Positions 10,210 through 19,246 of a DNA stretch of 20,536 nucleotides are shown piece after piece (position 1 is the first letter of the stretch; every line of letters begins with the position of its first letter). The translations under genes were made by a program, and so were the position numbers. The notes under the pieces were generated by a model. It saw nothing but the letters and a program-made list of their open reading frames with translations, ran no database searches and was not told where the DNA came from. Origin of the DNA: Podila epigama (lineage: Eukaryota > Mortierellomycota > Mortierellomycetes > Mortierellales > Mortierellaceae); assembly GCA_015679605.1 (NCBI GenBank), contig JAAAVE010000272.1:3874-24409 (forward strand). Reading direction: 5' to 3'.

Positions 10210-10506
10210 ATGTCACGCCAAGGCTATACTCGTCTCCATGACATCGAATCGAATGTCAGTACAAGCACCAATGACAAAGCTAACCAGACCTCCTCGTCTT
10301 TGAATTCTACCTCGTCCATGACCAACAAGACCATTGTTCTCAGCAACATGGCCGCCTCTCAACCTGCTGCCTCTCCAACCCGTGCTCACGTCTTGAACAG
10401 TCTAATGCCCCTCTCCAGAATGCCGTGGTCTGCCTCGTCGCCAGCCTCTACCCACTCCCGCCCACGAGCCCAACACACGTCTTCAGAGACCTATGTTTCC
10501 CCATAG
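10210..10506 (+). CDS. Short Ser/Thr-rich hypothetical protein
   Basis: A single-exon frame of 98 codons starts at an ATG in context CACGCCATG and ends at TAG 10504-10506. The protein begins MSRQGYTRLHDIE and is then rich in Ser, Thr and Asn, with Pro/Ala-Ser segments (ASQPAASPTRAHV, SSPASTHSRP) and no Cys, no hydrophobic segment and no signal peptide. I recognise no family. Support for a real gene comes from a TATA box 260 bp upstream, a GCN4/AP-1-type site further up, a CAAC-rich leader and C-ending codons like those of neighbouring real genes. It is probably intrinsically disordered. It could be a short stress or developmental protein, but nothing in the sequence shows this. Confidence 0.5.
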   Translation: MSRQGYTRLHDIESNVSTSTNDKANQTSSSLNSTSSMTNKTIVLSNMAASQPAASPTRAHVLNSLMPLSRMPWSASSPASTHSRPRAQHTSSETYVSP

Positions 10507-12175
10507 GCTCCCCTCTTTTTTTTGTTTTTTTTTCTTTGATTTGCTTTTACCTCGGGTCCCGTTGTGCCCTGATACCCCCATTCTCTTGTTGAGATATGTT
10601 ATCGCTCGTTCAAGTTACTAACCGTAGCAGTTCTCTCTCTTGATTGTTTGTTTTCTCCCTACTAATGCCCTCTTTTTGGATGACTTTTTGTCTCTTTTAT
10701 TTTTTGTTTATTCGTTCATACGCTGCGCGTTCGTCCAGCTATGTGGTATGGAAAAACTATGGGCATGGTAAGAAACAAAAACAAAAAACAAAACAAAAAA
10801 AAGAAAGATTGCTGAGTGACGAGTAGACGTGACTGGACGAGTGAACGAGACTCACTTTTTTTTTTCCCCCTCCTTTCCCTTCCCCTCTCCTTCTCTTTGT
10901 TTCTTTGACACTGCCTAGACAAGTGTTAGATTTATCTTTCTTTCTTTTTCTCATTCTCCCAATCCATCCTTTTATTTTTGAATTAGGACAAAATGGAGGC
11001 TGTGGAGTTCATTCCCTTGTTTTGTATAGTAGATTAGTTTTCTTTTCTTCTTTTCATTTTTTTCTATGTTGAGAAGAGATAAATTAATAAAATTAATAAA
11101 TAAAAATTTTAAAACAAATGTCGAATACGTTTTTTTTATTTCATGGTATTCCTTTCTTTCGACGGCGTTGCATCACATACACACACATATACATACACAT
11201 ACACAAGAACAAAAACAAGCAGTTATACAGCACCATGTCGCGATATCTATTTATTTAATTGGTGGCAAGAGCCTTCAATTGAAAAAAAATGGGGCAGATT
11301 CAACAATACCTTTTGGTTTGACTACTTGCCTACTTTGCCGCGCAGCAGCCAAGGCGTAGCGCAATCATTTTCTTTAGAGGGCGCCTAATGTGCTCTATCT
11401 ATCTCTTTCTCACTCTCTCTCACTCTCTCTGAACAAATGTCATTGTGAATGAGGATGGGGCGTAGTTGTACCTCTCTATATTCATGATAGACAATGCCCT
11501 CCATATTTACAAAAAAGCAATAAATTAGAAACTTTCAAAATTTATAGTTATTTTTCGGGTATATGGCGAAACCATTTCCCCGAAAAAAATGGTGCCAAAT
11601 TTCTTTTTGACCGTTGCTCATAGAAAGTGTGTATGTATGCACTGCATATTCTACGTAAAAAAATAAAATAAGAAAATATGTGTCAAACACTCTGCCAAGA
11701 GAGTGGATTGCTGTGATTGCTTACCCTAAAAAAGAAGACAATCTAACTCCTTGCCCTTCATCTTTTTTTCCTAGGTTATTTGACATGTTTACTAATCAAC
11801 AAAAAAAAAAAAAAGAGCAACAAACAGCGCCTCCTATGAAGTACGCCAAGCATGCATGCATCTTTGTAGATCATTCATCTAGATGCGTGGGCGTCAAAAC
11901 ATTGCCAAGACAATATTTTGTTTGGAGAAAAAAGAATGTCAGGAGATCCATGGATGAGTACCTTAGAGGTGACGTATGCTTGATTCAATAGATCTAAGCT
12001 TACCAAAACCCAAAACCTCGAATTTTTTTTTCCCTCCTCTTCAGCTACATTGAGCAGCAATGGAGTTGCATGCAATATTGCGCCTTAAACGTTTTGCCGT
12101 TTGAATGTCAATCTCTATTTGGCAAAGAGACAACCATGCAAAAAAAGGCGGATTTTTTTTTTTTCTCTAAAAATG
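10507..12175. other. Long gene-poor region
   Basis: About 1.7 kb with no supported gene. It contains CT-rich and poly-T tracts, purine-rich AAACAAAAACAAAA (about 10777-10807), an ACACATAC-rich patch (about 11175-11205), a CTCTCT patch (about 11400-11430) and AT-rich DNA. The longest frames (for example 11680-11991) start at non-ATG codons, are interrupted by homopolymers and resemble no family. The one structured element I see is the interleaved inverted repeat at 11551-11597. Confidence 0.6.
11551..11597. repeat. Interleaved pair of inverted repeats
   Basis: Two inverted repeats overlap in the order A-B-A'-B'. A is TTTTTCGGG (11551-11559) with A' CCCGAAAAA (11579-11587). B is TGGCGAAACCATTT (11564-11577) with B' AAATGGTGCCA (11587-11597), which pairs apart from a three-base bulge (GAA). 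The arrangement permits either a pseudoknot-like fold or two mutually exclusive hairpins. No neighbouring gene explains it. Confidence 0.5.
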
Positions 12176-12184
12176 TATAAATAG
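12176..12184 (+). promoter_or_regulatory. TATA box of the methyltransferase gene
   Basis: TATAAATAG is a strong TATA element 213 bp upstream of the ATG at 12389. It is followed by a TTC-rich pyrimidine tract (about 12200-12236) and, just before the ATG, a CAACAACAATAACAACAAAC leader. Confidence 0.6.
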
Positions 12185-12388
12185 GGGCCATCAATTTCAC
12201 TTTTTTTTTCTTCGTCTTCATCTTCATCTTCACTTTTCTAAACCATCCTCTTCTCACCCAACTCCCTCCAATTGCATGAAACTTTTTCATACAATTCTAT
12301 TTCATTGTCATATATATTTGCTCTTTCACATACACCACTCTGCTTTCACCTTTTAACACCACCACCAACAACAACAATAACAACAAAC

Positions 12389-13460
12389 ATGTCGTCTTCA
12401 TTGTCGTCCGCCGAAATCCAAGCCAAGAACAACGAGCACTTTGACAAGACCGCTACCGAGTATGACAAGATTCCCATGGCTATCGAGATCTCGGCCAAGG
12501 CTGGCGATATCATTGTCAACGAGTTTTTGAGATCGACGAACCAGCACCGTCTCGAGAACGCTGTTGCGCTTGATTTCGGATGTGGCACTGGTAAAATTTA
12601 CACGTTTTTTTTTCTTTTTTTTTTTGTGTTCATTTTGCTTTGTACGTCCGTCCCCCATCTAACAAAAAAACGCATCTCTTTTTATTTTAAAAACATTATC
12701 AACAGGTCTCAGTGGAATGCACGTCGCCGGCAAAGTCAAGCATATGCTGGGAGTGGATGCCTCTGCAGGCATGATCCAGTACTTGCACCATAAACTCGAT
12801 ACCAAACCCGAGTTGACCCATCTCAAGAACAAGATCTCGACCGTGCAGCATCTCGTCACTGCAGATCAACCTTTGCCAGAGCATGAGACTCAAAAGTATT
12901 TGGTCGATGGTCAAGGCTTTGATCTTGTCTTTACAAACTATGTTTTGCATCATATTAATGATGTCCAGGAAACAGTCAACACTCTTGCAAACAAGTTTCT
13001 GAAGCACGATGGATGGTTGGTTATTGTTGATTTTGAGGATACACCCGGTAGTGCTCCTGCCCATGGTCATCACAGCCACAGCCACGGCCACGGGCATGGT
13101 CATGGCCACACTCATGGCCACACTCATGATCACGCAGAGCATACCCACAAGCACGGAGAGGAGCACAGCCACGGCCATGGACACAGCCACGGTCACGGAC
13201 ATGGACATGGACACGGACACGATCAAGGTCAAGGTCAAGACCAAAACGACCACCTCCTCAACATGGTGGACAAGGACGGCAAGAAACTCGAGTATGTCGC
13301 TCATCACCACGGTTTTCCTCGCTCAGAAGCTGAGAAATGGGTCAAAGGCGCTGGTCTCGTCGACGTTGAATCTTCCTTTGCCTTCAGTTTCGAGCGTGAT
13401 TTCCATGGGATCAAGAAAGTCTCGACTGATGTCTTTGTCGTCAAGGGTCGTCGTCCTTAG
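12389..13460 (+). CDS. Class I SAM-dependent methyltransferase with a His-rich insertion
   Basis: Two exons, 12389-12590 and 12706-13460 (donor GTAAAA, acceptor AACAG, phase 1), encode 318 aa. Residues 1-59 are helical (NNEHFDKTATEYDKIP). SAM-binding motif I is ALDFGCGTG (60-68), and the intron falls inside its last Gly codon. LGVDASAGMI fits the acidic loop after strand 2, and FDLVFTNYVLHHI fits motif IV of UbiE/Methyltransf_11-type enzymes. After the strand WLVIVDFED comes a tract at residues 187-239 with 26 His in 53 positions, mostly HG, HS and HT units. The catalytic fold then resumes with HHHGFPRSEAEKWVKGAGL and the last strands. The fold predicts methyl transfer from SAM, but the substrate is unknown. 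The tract resembles metal-binding His-rich loops of zinc transporters and nickel chaperones, so metal binding or sensing is inferred. No signal peptide is seen, suggesting a cytosolic or nuclear protein. Confidence 0.88.
13062..13220 (+). repeat. CAY-GGN codon repeat encoding the His-rich tract
   Basis: Within the methyltransferase exon, 159 bp of CAC/CAT alternating mainly with GGN and AGC codons encode the His-rich segment. Codon choice varies (CAT and CAC, GGT, GGC, GGA, GGG), so the tract is not a perfect microsatellite. The mixture suggests the amino-acid pattern has been kept rather than expanded recently. Confidence 0.85.
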
Positions 13461-13693
13461 ATAGCTTTCCCTTTTTTTTTTCCTTGACGTCGGTCCAAAT
13501 TGCAATAGTCCTGATCTGTTTGAATAAATATAAATACTAAAACCTCCTTAAAAAAACAACAACATTCCGCATAAAAAAAACTATCAAGAAAGTAACATTG
13601 TCTTTTTTTCATTCCATGCGAGAAGGGAGCCATTATCGGCATTAATAAAATATTATAAAAACGATCCTACGATCTTTTTTTTTTTCTTTTTCT

Positions 13694-15244
13694 CTATAGC
13701 TTGCTGGTGGGCGCACAGGCAGCAGCCGAGAGTGCCTTGAGGGTCAATGCACGAGCTGCCTTGGATCCATTCTGTCTACCCAATTGTTCTGAAATCCAGT
13801 TACCCGTCTGAATCGCCTTTTCAAGATCAACACCAGTCTCGTATTGCATTCCCTTCAACATGTACACAACATCCTCTGTCGCCACATTGCCAGACGCTCC
13901 TGGTGCATAAGGACATCCTCCCAGTCCTGCCATGGAGCTATCCACCACGCGGACTCCCATCTATATTTCATGTCATAGAAAGAGTACAACATTCATGTTA
14001 AAAATATGTATGGAAATCAGTAAAAAGAATCATATATATATTCTCAACAAATCCCACATTTTACCTCAAGTGCACAGTGAATATTGGCAAGAGCTTGACC
14101 ATAGGTATCATGACAGTGAACAGCAAGTGCGTCAAGGGGCACAACCTTGCTCACAGTGTTGATCAGTTCCCGGAATGTACCAGGCGTACCAACACCAATC
14201 GTGTCGCCCAAAGAAATCTCATAGCATCCCATATCATACAGCTTCTTGGAGACCTCGGCCACCTTCTTGGCCGAAATGGGTCCTTCATAAGGGCATCCTA
14301 CTACACAGGACACATATCTTTTTAAATGGGGGAGAATGAACGAGAATGAGAATACGCCTAATGTGTGGATCAGGAGAACAGGAACAAAACAAAAAAATAA
14401 AATAATATAACATTACCCTCGAACCAGGATTCCATTCTCCTTTGCTTTCGTAATCAAGGGCTTGACTCGTTCAAAACTCTCCTCGACTGTGCAGTTGATA
14501 TTTTTTTTACTGAATGAATCCGATGCTGCCAAGAAGACAGCCACTTCCTTGACACCAGACTCAATCGCTGAATCCAGACCCTTGAGATTAGGCGTCAAGC
14601 ATGGATAGTTGACATGAGACTTTTTGGTGATGCCTGTGATGACCTTTTTAGCATCTCCCATCTACATGCACAATACATGAAAGGGGAAAAAAAAGAAATA
14701 CCATGTGTAAGAAAAAGACGTATTAGAGGAGACCGTAAAAAAAAAAGTAAACAAAAAGACAAGAATACACATCTTTCCTGCCCCAATATTCATTTTACCT
14801 GAGGAACCCACTTTGGTGAGACAAAGCTGGTAGCCTCGACAACAGAGAGTCCCGTCTCGGAGAGTCGGTTGATGAACTCGATCTTGGTCTCTGCTGGGAT
14901 GACTGATTTTTCATTCTGCAGACCGTCGCGTGGTCCAACCTCAACAATCTTGACAAACTTTGACGACTGGCTTGCTGCTGGTACAGCCGCCGAGCTTGTC
15001 TGTAGAGAAAAAACAAAAATGAATGAGAAGCATGAAATAAACAGGGTGTAACTGTGAGTTAAACTAGTCGTTCAAACTGATTGCAGCTACGCAATTGTTT
15101 TACATTAGGAATGTAAAGTGTTGACATGCTCCATAAAAATAAAAAAAAGAAGACTGCATTTACGTTGAGTGTTCGTCGCACAGACTGCTGGAAGGAGGCT
15201 CGAGTGAGGTTGATTGCGACTCTGGCGAATGGACGAACGTTCAT
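13694..15244 (-). CDS. HMGCL: Hydroxymethylglutaryl-CoA lyase
   Basis: Five exons on the minus strand, 15244-15164, 14999-14799, 14661-14417, 14317-14065 and 13960-13694, join in frame to 348 aa. The enzyme splits HMG-CoA into acetoacetate and acetyl-CoA, the last step of leucine breakdown and part of ketogenesis. Residues 1-27 ([20 protein letters not shown]...) are Arg/Ser-rich without acidic residues, a mitochondrial-type presequence. Family landmarks are complete: [10 protein letters not shown] (Arg51, Asp52), VVEATSF (Glu82), HCHDTYG (His243 and His245, metal ligands), [14 protein letters not shown] (catalytic-loop Cys276; Asn285). Each lies ten positions after the human residue (Arg41, Asp42, Glu72, His233, His235, Cys266, Asn275), which supports the splice model. 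The C-terminus is SKL, a canonical type 1 peroxisomal signal; the human enzyme ends in CKL. Introns are 99-164 nt. It converges with the methyltransferase gene, with 233 bp between the stops. Confidence 0.97.
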
Positions 15245-15622
15245 GGCAAAAAGTGTTCGAGATGGGGAAAAGGTGAGAAGAAAAGAGATGAGATGTTCGT
15301 AAAGTGAACACAAAAAGTACTGTATGTTGTGACTGCTCACCCGTGGGAAAGTGGAAAAAAAAAAAAAAAGACCAGCAACCTTGTCCGTCCGTGAGAAAAA
15401 TGGTTCCCCTCATGGTAAAATGGTGAATGGTAAAGCCCCTCCAGCACAATCCTGGGTAAGGTGGGATCCATATTTGATGTAAAGTACAGGTCCTTCTTTT
15501 TTTTGACTTGATTTATAATGAATGGTGATATGGATAGCCATGAAAAAAGGAGGTCATGGTCATTGGGTTCATGACTGTGGTCGGCTTGCGGGGTTTTTCT
15601 TTTGGTCATATATATTTTTCTT
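15245..15622. other. Intergenic region between the HMG-CoA lyase and Rab genes
   Basis: About 380 bp separating two minus-strand genes. It serves as the promoter and leader of the HMG-CoA lyase gene and the 3' region of the Rab gene. It holds a run of 15 A at about 15355-15369 (poly-T on the coding strand). I see no clear TATA box and no gene. Confidence 0.55.
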
Positions 15623-17866
15623 TTATATACCACAGCAGACACTGTTGTTGTTGGGTGTTTGGGCCTGCTGCAGCCGATCGTCCTCCAGTTGCTGCAAGGT
15701 GATGGCATTCTCGGCATTTTGACGCTTGATCCGTTCAATCTCCTGTTTCCGTTCCACCAGCTTGCGTGTAATCTGCAGGAACAACTCTTCAATACCTGGG
15801 AGAAGTATACGTGTACGACACACAATATCAGAAAGTATTAATAAGATATCCAGTCAGCATGACAAGAGATTGCATGGTAAAACATAAAAGCATCTCTTAC
15901 CATCGTCGTCCTTGGCAGACACCTCATGTACCGAAAACTCTGTGCCGAGTGTGCGTGCTACGTATTCTTCGGTCCGCGCAATTGGCACCACACGTTTTGT
16001 TGGTGCTAGATCCAGCTTGTTGCCCACAACATGAATAACTGGAGGGGGAAAAACAAAAAGGCCAGAAAAACATAATGTTTCCATGTTAACATATCTATCC
16101 ATGCAAGCGAACTCAAGATCATCAATGTTGTCATCCTGTAACCCTTACTCAGATCCTCTGTCATGTTCTTTCGAAGTTCCTCCACCCATGAACTCATGTC
16201 CCTGAACGATTCTTCTGAAGTGATATCATATACTAGAATAGCCGCGTTTGCCTACAACCAAAATGTTGAAAAAAAAATGTGAATAAAAGATGATGCATGG
16301 ATGATGAGATGCATGGATGATGAGATGGTCTGTTCCTCTTTCAGATTCAGGATATCAATAATAACAAGACCATGGTGTCCTCTATCCTGCACAAGGGATT
16401 ATAGTGTCGCAAACAGCACTTACCCCGCGATAATACATTGGAGCCATTGATCTAAACCGTTCCTGCCCTGCTGTATCCCAAATCTGCAACCTCACTTTAC
16501 AGTTATCCACCACTCTATTGTAAAAAGATGAAGAGATGAAAAGAAAGCGGGTAAGCCATACCATGTTACAATAAAGTGTTAGTCAAAGTGTTAGTCAAAG
16601 TGTTGCCCACTAAACGAGTCGCATCTTGCTTTTTTTCATGTTCATGTTGTTTCTCTCCCTCTTCAACGTACAACTTCTTGGTCATGAAGGAAGCGCCGAT
16701 GGTTGATGTACAGTTGGCAGAGAATGTCTTTTGGACATATCGGACTACGAGCGAAGTCTTTCCGACGCCTATGTTTCAAATGACATTCCAAGAAGAAAGA
16801 CAGTAGAAAGAAAAGAGTTGGTTAGAGCAAAAAGTGAGTTTATGGATACTATTCACCTTATAGGTTATTCTTTTTTTCATGTTTTCTTTCGTGTGTTTAG
16901 TCTTTTTTTTTTTCTTTCATGTCATCATATTTGAAGCGAAAAAAAAAGAGAAACAAAGTGGTTTGCATAGGAGAGAGAAGAGAAAAGGACGAGTGAGAAG
17001 AGGGGGGAATGATCATACATTTTTTTGGCGGTTCACCCTTTTGTATTCATTTTTCCGTCATGGTTAAAAAGTGATTTGCTTTCTTATTGTGGTCTTTTGC
17101 ACTCTTTCAGTTCTTATTATGAAATGGCACGACCAACATGCAGTTTTCCATTTTTGCTGCTCTACTTTGACCATCTAGTTTTTTGTCTTGTGGCTCCATA
17201 CCACACATTGTGTAGACCTCACCCATTTATCTTGGGCCTATTCTCATACTCAGAAAGACAGAGACGGAGACAAACACTCAGAGAGAGGGAGAGAAACAGA
17301 CACCGAAATAAAGCCAAGACCATTCCGAATGTGTGGGGTGCAATGGGCAAAAAAGATACAAGGTCCGAAAAGGACCCAAGAAAGAACAGAAAAAAAAATA
17401 AACCATCTATCACCATCCATCCGTCCGTCCGTCCGTCCATCCATCCGTCCATCCTTGACACGGAGATGACCATTTTTTGTTCAGTCTTTGGTTCCTGAAT
17501 CACACCTTCCATTTCCCCATTTTGTATCCATCAAGAAAATATTCCAATTCTCAGTCAAAAACAATATAATGGAAAAAAAAATGGCCAGTAGGATGTTGTA
17601 TAAAGTAGAGTTCAATAGGATGCAAATTGGCGTTCGATGTGGTACAGTGGAGTGCAATGTGGTGTGGTGTCGTGGAGTGGAGTGGAGTGGTCGATAGTTG
17701 AGTTGAGTAATGAAGAAACCAAAAGGTCGGACGAAAAATTGCTCTCAGACCTCAGACTTTTTGACCCAACGCACTGTTCTTGAGTAGCAATGACGATTTT
17801 TTTCTTTTTTTTCTTACCTTGACTTCCGAGGATGACCACCTTGGCTTCAAGAAGCGAGGTATACAT
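15623..17866 (-). CDS. Rab5-clan small GTPase
   Basis: Six minus-strand exons, 17866-17818, 16768-16672, 16514-16424, 16251-16149, 16038-15901 and 15795-15623, join in frame to 216 aa. Rab GTPases direct membrane vesicle traffic by cycling between GDP and GTP forms. Nucleotide-binding motifs are complete: P-loop GSQGVGKT (14-21), effector/switch [10 protein letters not shown], switch II WDTAGQE (61-67), NKLD (120-123) and SAK (154-156). TIGASFMTK and [11 protein letters not shown] point to the Rab5/21/22 clan and hence probably early endosomal traffic; the exact subfamily is not resolved. The tail is a charged, coiled-coil-like helix ([17 protein letters not shown]), then a Gln/Asn linker and CCGI. 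The double Cys is a likely geranylgeranyl site, as in CCXX-ending Rab5 proteins. Exon 1 holds only 16 codons plus one base, and the first intron (1,049 nt) splits the P-loop at Gly17. The other introns are 105-172 nt. Confidence 0.93.
16292..16323 (+). repeat. 16-bp tandem duplication in Rab intron 3
   Basis: gatgcatggatgatga occurs twice in direct tandem, followed by a partial third GATG, inside the intron at 16252-16423. It has no effect on the splice sites that I can see. Confidence 0.8.
16573..16604 (-). repeat. 12-bp repeat carrying branch-point-like sequence in Rab intron 2
   Basis: The plus-strand unit aaagtgttagtc occurs 2.7 times. On the transcribed (minus) strand each full unit reads GACTAACACTTT, containing CTAAC, the fungal branch-point core. 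The repeat lies about 60-75 nt upstream of the acceptor at 16515, somewhat far for a small fungal intron but possible. Confidence 0.6.
16769..17817 (-). other. Long first intron of the Rab gene
   Basis: This 1,049-nt intron (donor GTAAGA, acceptor ACATAG) is several times longer than the gene's other introns. I see no nested gene or RNA gene in it. It contains poly-T runs, a purine-rich AGAGACGGAGACAAAC patch (about 17255-17310), the (ATCC/GTCC)n tract at 17413-17454 and a GTGGAGTGGAGTGG patch (about 17668-17692). Confidence 0.75.
17413..17454 (+). repeat. (CATC/CGTC)n tetranucleotide repeat
   Basis: About ten CATC or CGTC tetramers in an interrupted run inside the long first intron of the Rab gene. 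Confidence 0.85.
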
Positions 17867-18410
17867 CTGGCCTTTTATTATTTTATTTTTTTTTTGTTTT
17901 TCTTGTTTTCTCGACGGTGTTGTTGTGAGTGGTGGGCGATAGGCAGTGGATAAAAATATTCTTCTTCTATTCTTCTTTTTCTTCTTTGAAAAAAAAAAAA
18001 AAAAAAAAGATGTTGGATAGCTGGGGGGAACAGGTGGTGGTTTTGGCTGAGGACTGGATTGGATGGGCTGGATAGAATAGAGACTTGAAACAAGGGGTGT
18101 TCGATTGCTTGTTATTGTTGTTTTCTTTTTTTCAACAGAGAGATGGATTTACAAGAGAATGTCTCTCGCTTGGTACTGATTTTGGACTAGGGGTTGTAAT
18201 GTTCTTTTGTTATGCGCGAGATTATCGAGCGAGGTTTTCTGTCACTGTTCAGGTAGAATGATGTCGTGTGAAAAAAAAGGGTCAAGCTTCGGGTGATGGA
18301 GAGTGGAATAGATAGAGTGAGATTTCTAGGGTATAACCGGGGTAATGTAAGCCAAGGTGATGTGAGAAGTGAGCGAGTAAAAAAGTGTGAGTGAGTGAGC
18401 GAGAAAGTGC

Positions 18411-18432
18411 TGAATGAATGAATGAATGAATG
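18411..18432 (+). repeat. (AATG)n microsatellite
   Basis: About five AATG units, with related GAATGA/GAACGA units continuing irregularly to about 18520. Confidence 0.8.
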
Positions 18433-18754
18433 GTTGGATGAATGAATAATATAGCACGAATGAGAGCGAATGAGAGTGAAATGTAATGAGTGACAATGAA
18501 TGAATGAACGAACGAATGATTGGAACGAGAAGAAGAGACGATGTGAAAGAATATGAAGAAACAAAAAAAGGGGGGGAAAGGGCGAAAGAGAGAACGAGAC
18601 GGGGGGGAGAGAATGGATGAGGATGAGAATTGGGATGTGAAGATGTGAAGATGTGAAAAGGATAAGAAAAAAAAAATAGCTTTAGGGTGATGACGATGAC
18701 GGACAGATGGATGGATGACTAAAAAAAAAGGGACAAGGAAGAATGGGGGGACAC

Positions 18755-18863
18755 CATCCATTCCATTCCATCCATTCATTCATTCAATCCATTCATTCCC
18801 TCTATCCATCCATCCAATCCAATACATCCACTCCACTCCAATCCAATCCAATCCAATCCAATC
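18755..18863 (+). repeat. Degenerate ATCC / ATTC / ATCCA repeat block
   Basis: Successive patches of CCATTCC, CATTCATT, ATCCATCC and finally about six ATCCA pentamers (18836-18862). The stretch looks like a decaying satellite-like or slippage-prone region. Confidence 0.8.
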
Positions 18864-19117
18864 AATTTCCATTCAGCCAGCCTTTCATGGATTCACACAG
18901 ACAATGACAAAACGGTACTCATGCACTCAAATGCATTGCAGTGGCGAGTTCTCGGCCGTTGCCACCTGCCTTCTCAAAGGCACGAGGATGCATTGCCACC
19001 CACTCACTCCATCCATCATATGTCCATATATCCATGCGACGCGTAAAGAAATGAAGTGGGTATGAACATGACCTCTTTATATGCAAACATCATTGGTGAA
19101 AGCGAGTCGCGTGTCGA

Positions 19118-19144
19118 GTCGCGCGTCTTGTGCCTTCGCGCGAC
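19118..19144. repeat. GC-rich perfect inverted repeat
   Basis: GTCGCGCG (19118-19125) and CGCGCGAC (19137-19144) form a perfect 8-bp stem around an 11-base loop. It sits in a short CpG-rich island (about 19101-19160) about 100 bp beyond the last recognisable Helitron coding sequence. Helitrons end in a short hairpin before CTRR, but I find no CTRR at the expected distance, so the link is only positional. Confidence 0.45.
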
Positions 19145-19246
19145 ATTTTGCGACGCGAACAAAATCCTTTTATTGGAAACAAGAAATGGTCTCGAGTTGT
19201 AGTTGGGGGACTCGGTCTTTTTCTTTTTATTTCATGAAGTGAGGAA

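Larger units (their letters stand above)
17867..19117. other. Simple-sequence-rich region upstream of the Rab gene
   Basis: About 1.25 kb without a supported gene. It includes the Rab leader, an A-run of about 20 at 17989-18008, a long AGTGAGTGAGCGAG/GAATGAATG-type stretch (about 18360-18520), G-rich runs (GGGGGGG near 18570 and 18602), and dense ATCC/ATTCC/ATCCA repeats (about 18755-18863). The open frames here only read through these repeats. Confidence 0.6.

Noticed and set aside
11680-11991. A 103-codon frame in the gene-poor region
   Set aside because: It begins at GTG, includes a poly-Lys stretch from a poly-A run, and shows no domain, promoter or splice support.
12699-13310. A 203-codon minus-strand frame opposite the methyltransferase, rich in Val/Met/Ala/Ser
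   Set aside because: It is the antisense reading of the CAY-GGN His tract and flanking exon; the plus-strand frame carries clear methyltransferase motifs.
17025-17498. A 157-codon plus-strand frame
   Set aside because: It lies within the long Rab intron, contains the CATC/CGTC repeat and has no coding character.
18187-18779. Minus-strand frames rich in Ser, His and Phe
   Set aside because: They are translations of the GAATGA/GTGAGT simple repeats and related low-complexity DNA.
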